Source: Bacteroidetes bacterium ADurb.Bin145 (GTDB lineage Bacteria; Bacteroidota; Bacteroidia; Bacteroidales; VadinHA17). From it: DNA of 64,000 nucleotides. The translations under genes were made by a program, and so were the position numbers. Shown here piece by piece: positions 17,540-24,718 of the stretch. Position 1 is the first letter of the stretch, and each line of letters begins with the position of its first letter. A model generated the notes under the pieces. The model ran no database searches. It worked only from the letters and a program-made list of their open reading frames with translations, and was not told where the DNA came from. The stretch lies in the NCBI GenBank assembly GCA_002070505.1, contig MWDJ01000001.1, forward strand, positions 216,918-280,917, read 5' to 3'.

Positions 17540-18376
17540 TCATTTGAGGTAAAAAACTCTGACCAGGTTAAAACCGAAATAAATCTTCCCTTCTCCCCAT
17601 TGGCCATTTGTATCAGTGAGAAATGACTTTTCGAACATTCCGATAGTATTGCTGAAAAGAAGCTGAAACTGATGACCACTTGTCTTAAAATCGAATCCAA
17701 GGGATAACGGATTCTCTCTTACATATGACGGTTTGTTAAAGACAGGTATATATTGTGCAGAGAAAGCAATCCTATCAGTAATTTTAAGGCTGCCGGTTAC
17801 AGGAACACTGTAAAGGACAAGTGGTTCATTTTCACGTATTTCTAAATTATTTCTGAAAACTGATGGTGAGACCTGGAAACTGAATATGCCTTGTCTTCTT
17901 GACATCAAAACCTGAAATGACATACTGCTTCTGTCCATAAATCCATTATGTTCAGCCGGATAGATATTCCTCGTTGTGGCAACTGACCATGTCAGTAAAC
18001 CGGTCAGCGAAAAAGGAAATCCATTTTCTTTCTGTTTCAGCACTGCACTCTTAAAGTAAATATCATATGTTTTCTCCCAGGTACTTCTTCCTATTCCGGC
18101 AGCAAAGCGATCCGAAAATCCATAATCGAAGCCAAGGCGCATTGTCGCGAGATCGAGGCCAAACATATCATAGAAACCTCCGTCAATTTCTCCGAAACGA
18201 TGACCTATTACAAAATTGAATTCTCCTGGGGCAGGGAGTTCAGAAGAATGGGTCATCCCTACTCTGCCGGATGTGAATATTTTAATGTCACTTTCATTCT
18301 GCGCATTTGCGGGTTGTGCAATTAAAATTATACATATAGAGAACAACAGGTAATAAATTGCCAGGACGTTTTTCAT
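17540..18376 (-). CDS. DUF5777-like outer-membrane beta-barrel protein
   Basis: About 278 residues from the ATG at 18376 (MKNVLAIYYLL), which starts a clean signal peptide ending PANAQ; the frame stays open to 18442 but the extra residues are not signal-like. The mature protein has the DUF5777 pattern: FTSGRVGMTHSSELPAPGEF, VIGHRFGEIDGGFYDMFGLD, TMRLGFDYGFSDRFAAGIGR, and ends in aromatic strand FNLVRVFYLK typical of outer-membrane insertion. It precedes the Rieske gene by 18 bases. Function of the family is not established; co-occurrence with Rieske/YceI proteins suggests a respiratory or stress role. Confidence 0.8.
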   Translation of the reverse strand: MKNVLAIYYLLFSICIILIAQPANAQNESDIKIFTSGRVGMTHSSELPAPGEFNFVIGHRFGEIDGGFYDMFGLDLATMRLGFDYGFSDRFAAGIGRSTWEKTYDIYFKSAVLKQKENGFPFSLTGLLTWSVATTRNIYPAEHNGFMDRSSMSFQVLMSRRQGIFSFQVSPSVFRNNLEIRENEPLVLYSVPVTGSLKITDRIAFSAQYIPVFNKPSYVRENPLSLGFDFKTSGHQFQLLFSNTIGMFEKSFLTDTNGQWGEGKIYFGFNLVRVFYLK

Positions 18377-18491
18377 TTTACTGGAATTTTTATATCTCAA
18401 ACGTATCATAAACTTAAACAGATAATTTCTGTAAAAGTTCAACAGATGATATAGATAAATTATCCGGAAGGCCTCTGATACCTTGCAATTA

Positions 18492-18636
18492 TTATTCGTT
18501 GAAAAGTGCCGAGACCTCCTGTTCAGTTAAAGCTCTGTTGTAAATTCTGAAATCATCAAGGATTCCATCAAAGAAATAGTCTCCGCCAAATGCGCTTATA
18601 GTAAACAAAAAAGGTCCCTGATAACGGATATAATTT
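18492..18636 (-). pseudogene. C-terminal fragment of a LamG-type protein
   Basis: The minus strand encodes FTISAFGGDYFFDGILDDFR followed by IYNRALTEQEVSALFNE and a stop. This is the standard last strand and linker of LamG/concanavalin-like domains (F-D-G-x-x-D-D-x-R-I-Y-N-R-A-L). Nothing N-terminal remains: the frame runs back into tRNA-Thr, where the residues are meaningless. It is therefore a remnant lying directly behind the 3' end of the tRNA, a common insertion or deletion site. Confidence 0.7.
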
Positions 18637-18638
18637 TG

Positions 18639-18711
18639 AGCCTCCAATGGGACTCGAACCCACGACCTGCTCATTACGAATGAGCTGCTCTACCGACTGA
18701 GCTAAGGAGGC
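18639..18711 (-). tRNA. tRNA-Thr (anticodon CGT)
   Basis: The minus strand gives a full cloverleaf. The acceptor is GCCTCCT with TGGAGGC (one T-T mismatch at the base), D arm GCTCAGTCGGTAGAGC, anticodon stem GCTCA/TGAGC with loop TTCGTAA, and T arm GTGGGTTCGAGTCCCAT. Anticodon CGT reads ACG (threonine). CCA is not encoded. A TATATTTG box lies 11 bases upstream. A LamG gene remnant lies directly downstream. Confidence 0.95.
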
Positions 18712-18721
18712 AAAAACGGTG

Positions 18722-18729
18722 CAAATATA
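18722..18729 (-). promoter_or_regulatory. candidate -7 box for tRNA-Thr
   Basis: TATATTTG on the minus strand fits TAnnTTTG exactly and ends 11 bases before the tRNA 5' end, a natural spacing. No clear TTTG -33 element was found. Confidence 0.45.
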
Positions 18730-18735
18730 GCGAAA

Positions 18736-19971
18736 TCACTCCAGATTTTTCAGGCGCTGGAGCAAAGGCGGATGAGAATAATGGAAAAAGACATAAAGCG
18801 GGTGGGGCATCATATTCGATAAGTTCTTTACAGAGAGCTTTTTCAGGGCATCACTGAGCGCAGGACCATAACTGTTATCTTTGACAAACTTATCGGCTTC
18901 AAATTCATGCTTGCGTGATATAACATTGGATACCAGTCCTATAGCAAGTGAAAGAGGGCTATATAATATACCGAAGACTATCAATCCCAGATGAAAGCTT
19001 GATTCATCAGCTCCGAGAGAAAGAGAAAGCCCCGGATTGTCAGAGACAAGAGAAAACAGGAACAGCATAAATCCCGTCAGGATAACTGAAAATATCATTC
19101 CTGTAAGAACATGTTTCTTTCTGTAATGGCCTATTTCATGAGCCAGTACGGCTACGATCTCATCTTCACTCATTTCTTTTATGAGTGTATCATATAGCAC
19201 AATCCTTTTCTTTTTACCGAATCCGGAAAAATATGCATTGCTCTTTGTGCTTCTTCTGGATCCGTCAATCACAAAGACATTCTTAAGCCTGAACCCGGTC
19301 TTCAATGCAAAACCTTCTATCTTATCTCTCAATGAACCTTCATCAAGAGGAGTCTGTTTATTAAATAGAGGTACAATCAGCTCTGAATAAAAGAAATTCA
19401 TAAAGACTGAGAATACTGTTATCAGGATCCATGCATAGATCCAGAATAGTGTTCCGGTTTTATAGTAAAACCAGGTAATGAGACCAAGAACAGGTATACC
19501 CACAATGAGAGCAAGGAACCACGATTTAATATGATCTGTGATAAATGTCCTGGTTGTCATTGTATTGAATCCGTATTTTTTTTCAATCACAAAATTGTCG
19601 TACCAGCTGAACGGTATGTTTATAAGATCGGAGGCAAGGCCTATTATCCCAAAGAAAACAAGTGCCACTATCACCATATTCTGACTTATGCTCCTTGCTA
19701 TGTCATCCACAAAAGCAAAGCCTCCGAGAAGTATCATAGCCAGTATGATAGCAATGTTAAAAGTTGATGACCAGAGCGAAAGCCTCTTATTGTCTTTATC
19801 ATACAGTTGCGATTTCCTGTAATCTTCATCAGGGCAGATGCCTTTCAGCCGGTCCGGCAGTTTATCTGACCACATTTTGAAATTGAGATGTTCAAGATAT
19901 CTTTCAATAAGATAACCAGCGACAGGAAAGATAATTATCAGGTAAAAAATCGTATTATTCATTAAATGCAT
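18736..19971 (-). CDS. M48-family integral-membrane metalloprotease (Ste24/CAAX protease-like)
   Basis: 411 residues, the length of Ste24-type proteases. The zinc site is HEIGH within VAVLAHEIGHYRKKH, and the third-ligand motif is HEFEADKFV. Multiple transmembrane helices precede and follow the site (around 5-25, 65-115, 150-200, 290-310, 330-350). The segment PLFNKQTPLDEGSLRDKIEG and YSHPPLLQRLKNLE at the end are typical of the family. It cleaves C-terminal or membrane-proximal peptides in envelope quality control. Start may be the ATG at 19971 or the one 9 bases later (MNNTIFYLI). Confidence 0.92.
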   Translation of the reverse strand: MHLMNNTIFYLIIIFPVAGYLIERYLEHLNFKMWSDKLPDRLKGICPDEDYRKSQLYDKDNKRLSLWSSTFNIAIILAMILLGGFAFVDDIARSISQNMVIVALVFFGIIGLASDLINIPFSWYDNFVIEKKYGFNTMTTRTFITDHIKSWFLALIVGIPVLGLITWFYYKTGTLFWIYAWILITVFSVFMNFFYSELIVPLFNKQTPLDEGSLRDKIEGFALKTGFRLKNVFVIDGSRRSTKSNAYFSGFGKKKRIVLYDTLIKEMSEDEIVAVLAHEIGHYRKKHVLTGMIFSVILTGFMLFLFSLVSDNPGLSLSLGADESSFHLGLIVFGILYSPLSLAIGLVSNVISRKHEFEADKFVKDNSYGPALSDALKKLSVKNLSNMMPHPLYVFFHYSHPPLLQRLKNLE

Positions 19972-19988
19972 GGGTATAAAAAAAAGAA

Positions 19989-20067
19989 GCAGGGTGTCTG
20001 TTTAAAATAAGTGTGGAATAAATATGTCTCGCTGCATTTCCTCGTGCTAAAAGGATAGACACCCTGC
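19989..20067. repeat. long-spacer inverted repeat
   Basis: GCAGGGTGTCT at 19989-19999 and AGACACCCTGC at 20057-20067 are perfect 11-base inverted arms separated by 57 bases. The element lies between fabG (its 3' side on the minus strand) and the M48 protease gene. A run of A follows on the 19978-19985 side, which as minus-strand DNA is a T-run after the second arm, so it may terminate fabG transcription. The long spacer is unusual for a plain terminator. Confidence 0.55.
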
Positions 20068-20092
20068 GAAGCTGTAAATATAATAAAATTTT

Positions 20093-20839
20093 TTAAGTTA
20101 ACATACCTCCGCACACATGAATTATTTGTCCGTTAACATAAGAAGAGAGCTCTGATGCAAGAAATAAAGAAACATTTGCCACATCCTCGGGTGTACCGCC
20201 TCTTTTAAGGGGGATCTTGTTAATCCATTCCGTTTTTATATTCTCCGGAAGTTTGTCAGTCATCTCAGAAATGATAAATCCCGGGGCAATGGCATTGCAT
20301 CTTATGTTTCTGGATCCCATTTCTTTGGCGATACTCTTTGTAAAGCTTATTATACCGCCTTTTGATGCAGCATAATTGCTTTGTCCGGCGTTGCCCGATA
20401 CCCCTACTACAGAACTCATATTAATTATTGAGCCGCCGTTACGTTTGACCATCTGCATTATCACAGCTTTTGTAAGGTTAAATACCGATTTGAGATTGAC
20501 AGAAATAACTGTATCCCATTGTTCCTCTGTCATCCTCATTAGTAGAGTATCCCGGGTGATCCCGGCATTATTTACCAGTATATCAATCCCGGAGAAATCT
20601 TTGATTATTTCGCCAGCTACTCTCTGCGAATCAGCAAAATCAGCAGCATTGGAGACATAGCCTTTGGTTTTAGTACCATACTGTCCGATTTCTTTAACAG
20701 CATTTCTGAATTCCTCGTCATCAGCAATATTGGTTATGGCAATATCTGCACCTTCTTTTGCGAACTTCAGAGCGATTGCCTTACCGATACCTCTGGATGC
20801 TCCCGTAATTAATGCGGTTTTTCCTGTTAGTAGTCCCAT
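20093..20839 (-). CDS. fabG: 3-oxoacyl-ACP reductase
   Basis: 248-residue short-chain dehydrogenase with all FabG landmarks: TGASRGIGKAIALKFAKEGA, VNNAGITRDTLLMRM, NMSSVVGVSGNAGQSNYAAS (catalytic Ser and Tyr) followed by K, and NAIAPGFI. It reduces 3-oxoacyl-ACP with NADPH in fatty-acid elongation. It matches canonical FabG more closely than the copy at 14160-14888 and is probably the housekeeping enzyme. A TATATTTG box lies 20 bases upstream of the start; an octamer repeat array begins immediately beyond it. Confidence 0.92.
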   Translation of the reverse strand: MGLLTGKTALITGASRGIGKAIALKFAKEGADIAITNIADDEEFRNAVKEIGQYGTKTKGYVSNAADFADSQRVAGEIIKDFSGIDILVNNAGITRDTLLMRMTEEQWDTVISVNLKSVFNLTKAVIMQMVKRNGGSIINMSSVVGVSGNAGQSNYAASKGGIISFTKSIAKEMGSRNIRCNAIAPGFIISEMTDKLPENIKTEWINKIPLKRGGTPEDVANVSLFLASELSSYVNGQIIHVCGGMLT

Positions 20840-20858
20840 AATTTTTGAATTTGTGGTG

Positions 20859-20866
20859 CAAATATA
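20859..20866 (-). promoter_or_regulatory. candidate -7 box for fabG
   Basis: TATATTTG on the minus strand matches TAnnTTTG and sits 20 bases upstream of the fabG ATG. The place where a -33 element should lie (20885-20892) is occupied by an AGTCTNAG repeat array. Confidence 0.45.
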
Positions 20867-20873
20867 GGAAGAA

Positions 20874-20926
20874 AGTCTGAGAGTCTTAGAGTCTGAGAGT
20901 CTTAGAGTCTAATAGTCTGGGAGTCG
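20874..20926. repeat. octamer tandem repeat array, unit AGTCTNAG
   Basis: Six octamers follow each other from 20874 to 20921: AGTCTGAG, AGTCTTAG, AGTCTGAG, AGTCTTAG, AGTCTAAT, AGTCTGGG, then AGTCG. The first four alternate G and T at position 6. It fills the upstream region of fabG. Confidence 0.85.
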
Positions 20927-20934
20927 TTTGGCCG

Positions 20935-20958
20935 TAATGCCTTAACGCCTTAATGCCT
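20935..20958. repeat. octamer repeat spanning the sucD stop codon
   Basis: TAATGCCT, TAACGCCT, TAATGCCT run head to tail over 24 bases. The middle and last copies lie inside the sucD coding end (residues KALRR and stop on the minus strand), so the repeat straddles the gene boundary. Confidence 0.7.
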
Positions 20959-21814
20959 TTACTACAGTATTGCCGATCTCTGCCGGGGATTCGACGACAT
21001 GGATACCACATTCTTTCATTATTGCCATTTTGGCCGGAGCAGTATCGTTCTTCCCTCCTATTATGGCGCCCGCATGTCCCATCCTTCGTCCTTTCGGCGC
21101 TGTCTGTCCGGCAATAAATCCAACAACCGGTTTAGTTTCGTTTTTCCTTATCCATTCTGCGGCTTCAGTCTCCATATTTCCTCCTATCTCACCGATTATC
21201 ACGATCAGATCAGTGCCATCGTCGTGCATCATAAGTTTCACTGCATCCAGGATGGAAGTGCCAATAATCGGATCCCCTCCTATACCAATACAGGTTGATT
21301 GTCCTAAACCCAGTTTTGTGACCTGATCAACTGCTTCATAGGTCAGGGTGCCTGACCTGGAGATAATCCCAACTGTGCCTTTACGGTGGATGAATCCCGG
21401 CATGATGCCTGCCTTTGCTTCTCCAGGAGTAATGATACCGGGGCAATTTGGCCCGATAAGCCTGCAATCGTAGGACTTAATATATTCCTTGACTGTTACC
21501 ATTTCCGAAACAGGTATCCCTTCAGTTATTGCTACTATCAGCTTAATCCCTGCGTTTGCTGCCTCCATGATTGCATCCGCTGCATGAGAGGGCGGAACAA
21601 ATATTACAGATACATCGGCAGCTGTTTCCGTGACAGCCTCACGGACAGAATTGAATACCGGCAATCCAAGGTGAATCTGACCTCCCTTTCCCGGAGTGAT
21701 GCCTCCCACAAGCCTCGTTCCGTACTCTATCATCTGCGTAGAATGGAAGGTGCCCTCGCTCCCGGTAAAACCCTGAACGATAACTTTCGAATGCTGGTTC
21801 AGTAAGATGCTCAT
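20942..21814 (-). CDS. sucD: succinyl-CoA synthetase alpha subunit (ADP-forming)
   Basis: 290 residues, the normal size. The N-terminal CoA-binding Rossmann part has [20 protein letters not shown] and [10 protein letters not shown]. The active-site His motif is [10 protein letters not shown] and the conserved acidic segment is [14 protein letters not shown]. It catalyses succinyl-CoA to succinate conversion with nucleotide formation, together with the beta subunit SucC, whose gene is not in this window. The C-terminal five codons coincide with an octamer repeat. Upstream lies a compound repeat/palindrome rather than an obvious promoter. Confidence 0.95.
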   Translation of the reverse strand: MSILLNQHSKVIVQGFTGSEGTFHSTQMIEYGTRLVGGITPGKGGQIHLGLPVFNSVREAVTETAADVSVIFVPPSHAADAIMEAANAGIKLIVAITEGIPVSEMVTVKEYIKSYDCRLIGPNCPGIITPGEAKAGIMPGFIHRKGTVGIISRSGTLTYEAVDQVTKLGLGQSTCIGIGGDPIIGTSILDAVKLMMHDDGTDLIVIIGEIGGNMETEAAEWIRKNETKPVVGFIAGQTAPKGRRMGHAGAIIGGKNDTAPAKMAIMKECGIHVVESPAEIGNTVVKALRR

Positions 21815-21848
21815 AGTTAGTTGTAATTATTTAGAGTCGTTTTTGAAT

Positions 21849-21936
21849 GGTGCAGGTTGCAGGTTGCAGGTTGCAAGGTGTCAGGAAATTCCCGACCTGG
21901 CTCACATCCTGCAACATGCACCATGCACCATGCACC
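21849..21936. repeat. compound heptamer array with imperfect palindrome (REP-like)
   Basis: The left part holds TGCAGGT three times (21851-21871) plus a variant; the right part holds CATGCAC three times (21915-21935). The 15 bases at 21849-21863 and the reverse complement of 21908-21922 differ at only one position. Inside lies GTCAGGAAATTCCCGAC, a second dyad. The whole element can fold as one large hairpin between divergent sucD and the AraC-type gene. Confidence 0.75.
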
Positions 21937-22010
21937 TTTTTCCATTTGTTTAACATTTGATTTGATAATTACTGCAAACTCAAAAGTACCTAATTCTCTC
22001 TCCTTTTCGT

Positions 22011-22018
22011 TATATTTG
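22011..22018 (+). promoter_or_regulatory. candidate -7 box for the AraC-type regulator
   Basis: TATATTTG matches TAnnTTTG and lies 22 bases before the ATG at 22041. No clear -33 element. Confidence 0.4.
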
Positions 22019-22040
22019 GGTAAGAAAATTATGGACTGAA

Positions 22041-23162
22041 ATGGTGAATATTGATCCTGTAATATACATCGGCATATCTCAGTCATTTTTTGCGGCATTG
22101 CTAATTTCCACAAAGAAACCTTTCACTGTTGCAAACCGCCTGATGGCTGCCTGGCTTTTTCTTATATGCACAGAGCTCATAATAGCACTGCTTAACTCGA
22201 AGGTTATAGAGATGTATGCATTCCCGTTCATAGCCTTTACCTATGGCCCCCTCCTCTATCTCTATGTAAGATTCATGACGGATCCTGAACGTAAATTCAA
22301 CTGGCTTAATTTATTGCATTTTGTTCCTTTTGTAGTATTCTTTGTTGTATCGGTTGTATTCAGGGAAGTGCCGCTTCTAAAAGACCTGGGCGATTTTTTC
22401 ACACCTGACAGGTTTATATCACTGAGGATTGTTTACAGTACGGCTTTTTTTCTTTCAGTGACAGCATACAGTACCCTGTCATTCGTTGAGATACGAAATC
22501 ATCAACGTAATCTGAAGGACCTGGTCTCCTACACATCAGGGGTAATCACTCTAAACTGGCTTAAGATTCTGTCAATAAGCTTCTATGTTGCATTCCTTGT
22601 CCTTTTCGTACTGGGAGGGCTCAATATGATAGGCGACATAATTCCCTTTGACCCGTATTTCGTAGTTTTCGGCTTTATAGCGTTGTTTTCATTTGCTTAC
22701 AGTTTTTATGTAATAAAGCAGCCTGAGATTTTCGGTTCAGAGATAAAATTTAACGGGGATTTCAAGAAAGAACCGGAGAAATACACAAAAAGCGGCCTTA
22801 AGGATAAACAGGCTCTCACCTACCTGAATAAACTTCTTTCTGTAATGGAGACTGAGAAACCTTACCTGAACAGGGATCTCAGCATACAGGATCTTTCAGA
22901 GATAACCGGAATTCCACGGCACCATATCACTCAGGTCCTGAATGAAAAACACGGCAGGAATTTTTTTACTTTTATCAATGAATACAGGGTCACGGAGGTA
23001 ATTTCCAGATTCAAGGATCCAAAAAACAACAATTTCACGATTCTGGCCATCGCTTACGATTCCGGATTTAATTCAAAAACCACATTTAATTCAATATTCA
23101 AGACTATTACCGGTGTTACACCAAGCCAATACCGGGAGAAGACCACAGGGATAAAAGAATAA
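22041..23162 (+). CDS. membrane-anchored AraC-family transcriptional regulator
   Basis: 373 residues. The first 235 residues form about seven hydrophobic helices, and a C-terminal AraC-type DNA-binding domain occupies roughly 270-370. The two HTH helices are visible as LSIQDLSEITGIPRHHITQV and FTILAIAYDSGFNSKTTFNS, followed by the family-typical TGVTPSQYRE. Such 7TM-AraC proteins are common in Bacteroidota and presumably sense a membrane or envelope signal. It lies upstream of, and in the same direction as, the outer-membrane protein/RND/LolA-like set (159-base gap), so that operon is a plausible target. Confidence 0.88.
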   Translation: MVNIDPVIYIGISQSFFAALLISTKKPFTVANRLMAAWLFLICTELIIALLNSKVIEMYAFPFIAFTYGPLLYLYVRFMTDPERKFNWLNLLHFVPFVVFFVVSVVFREVPLLKDLGDFFTPDRFISLRIVYSTAFFLSVTAYSTLSFVEIRNHQRNLKDLVSYTSGVITLNWLKILSISFYVAFLVLFVLGGLNMIGDIIPFDPYFVVFGFIALFSFAYSFYVIKQPEIFGSEIKFNGDFKKEPEKYTKSGLKDKQALTYLNKLLSVMETEKPYLNRDLSIQDLSEITGIPRHHITQVLNEKHGRNFFTFINEYRVTEVISRFKDPKNNNFTILAIAYDSGFNSKTTFNSIFKTITGVTPSQYREKTTGIKE

Positions 23163-23321
23163 AAGCCAACTATCTGCACTTCATTCTGACTTTTATTAAC
23201 ACTGTCATTATTAGTTCATCCCAAGCGGCACGCACAATATCTGCTTCAGATGCTGGTTCGGGAAAGCCGGATGAGACGACGCGCTTCTGATAATGTCCTT
23301 CTTTTGTATTAAAAACAACAA

Positions 23322-24716
23322 ATGAATTCTATTCAGGTTAAGATACTATCTGTTTTTTTTCTGGTTTCAGGATTAGCTTCCGGTCAGGAAGCTGATAAGT
23401 CAAACTTCAGTGAAAATATAAGTACTAAAAGTTTGTATGGTTTTGTCAGGGGCGGGTTTTATGGCAGCTTTGATGATACTGATAATAAATTTCACATTCC
23501 CAGTTCATTTTCTGATTTTGCTTTGAAGCTTGATTATAGCGATGGTACTCATTTCAAGGGCTTTGCTGACCTGAGATACCGCTACGGAACAGAATTCTCA
23601 GAACCTGTCAGCAGATTCGACCTGAGAGAGGCATACGTCACAGCTAATGGAAAGAAATGGGACATAAGCATTGGCCAGAAGATAATAAAATGGGGCCGTG
23701 CCGACTTCACAAATCCCACGCAAAAACTTAGTCCTCAGAACCTTGTTTCCCGTTCAACCGATCACGAAGATATTGATATGGGGAATCTGCTGGCTGAGGT
23801 GAAGTGGTACCCATCCCCTGTAATGACAATTCAGGCAGTGGCTATTCCTTATTTCAGATCTTCCAGGCTTCTTATAGAACCTATTGACATTCCTTCTTAT
23901 ATTAATATCTATCAGATAGAATCATTGCTGACTGACAGGAAGATGTTGAGCTACGGGTTGAAGACGGACCTTCATGCGAGAGGGATCGATATGAGCCTGT
24001 CATGGTTTGATGGTTATGATCCTATGCCCGGCATAGCACTTACAAGGTTCTCGATCGATACAATTAACATGATACCTTTACCATCAGCTGACCTGAATGC
24101 CAAACCATATAAGATAAGGAATTTAGGATTTGATTTCGAAGCCACTGCTGGTGATCTCGGTATAAGAGGCGAAGCAGCCTGGACAAACCCCTACCTCTCT
24201 TATAAAACCAATGAGTATGTACCACTCGAAGAGATAAAATGGGTTACCGGAGTCGACTGGATGAAGGGCAACTGGCGCATAACATTCGAATACTCAGGCA
24301 AAATGATACCTGATTTTGAACCTTCAGCTGTTGATCCACTGTTGGGAACTGACATTGACCCGGCATTAATTGGTACTCTTCTTTCAACCCCGGGATTCGA
24401 TTTTGAAGGTTTTATACGTCAGCAGACCGGAGCCTTCAACAGACTCTATAATTATCAGCTTAAAAAATGGTATCACTCGGGAGGACTGAGAGTGGAGACT
24501 GACCTCCAGTATGGGAAGCTTACACCATCGGTTACTTCACTTTTCAATTTCACTTCGCGTGATCTTTTGATAATGCCCGAAATAGTCTGGAAACCTGCTG
24601 ACGGGCTTACAATTACAGCCGGAGGGGAATATTATTCAGGGAGAAAGGGTTCTCTCTTTGATATTGCAGATGATTTCATGAACTGCTTTAAAATCGGGAT
24701 TAAGGTAAACTTCTGA
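23322..24716 (+). CDS. outer-membrane beta-barrel protein of an RND-linked export operon (DUF1302-like)
   Basis: 464 residues with a signal peptide ending ASGQ and a barrel-like mature sequence ending in the aromatic strand FKIGIKVNF. Motifs such as YGFVRGGFYG, DLREAYVTANGKKWDISIGQ and IKWGRADFTNPTQKLSPQNL resemble the DUF1302-type outer-membrane proteins in which a K-W-G-x-x-D block is conserved. Two bases separate it from the RND gene. The trio with an RND pump and a LolA-like carrier suggests lipid or lipophilic export across the envelope. Confidence 0.75.
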   Translation: MNSIQVKILSVFFLVSGLASGQEADKSNFSENISTKSLYGFVRGGFYGSFDDTDNKFHIPSSFSDFALKLDYSDGTHFKGFADLRYRYGTEFSEPVSRFDLREAYVTANGKKWDISIGQKIIKWGRADFTNPTQKLSPQNLVSRSTDHEDIDMGNLLAEVKWYPSPVMTIQAVAIPYFRSSRLLIEPIDIPSYINIYQIESLLTDRKMLSYGLKTDLHARGIDMSLSWFDGYDPMPGIALTRFSIDTINMIPLPSADLNAKPYKIRNLGFDFEATAGDLGIRGEAAWTNPYLSYKTNEYVPLEEIKWVTGVDWMKGNWRITFEYSGKMIPDFEPSAVDPLLGTDIDPALIGTLLSTPGFDFEGFIRQQTGAFNRLYNYQLKKWYHSGGLRVETDLQYGKLTPSVTSLFNFTSRDLLIMPEIVWKPADGLTITAGGEYYSGRKGSLFDIADDFMNCFKIGIKVNF

Positions 24717-24718
24717 AA

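Noticed and set aside
21817-22113. 98-codon frame on the minus strand between sucD and the AraC gene
   Set aside because: It reads through the palindromic heptamer element and overlaps the start of the AraC gene; composition is not protein-like.
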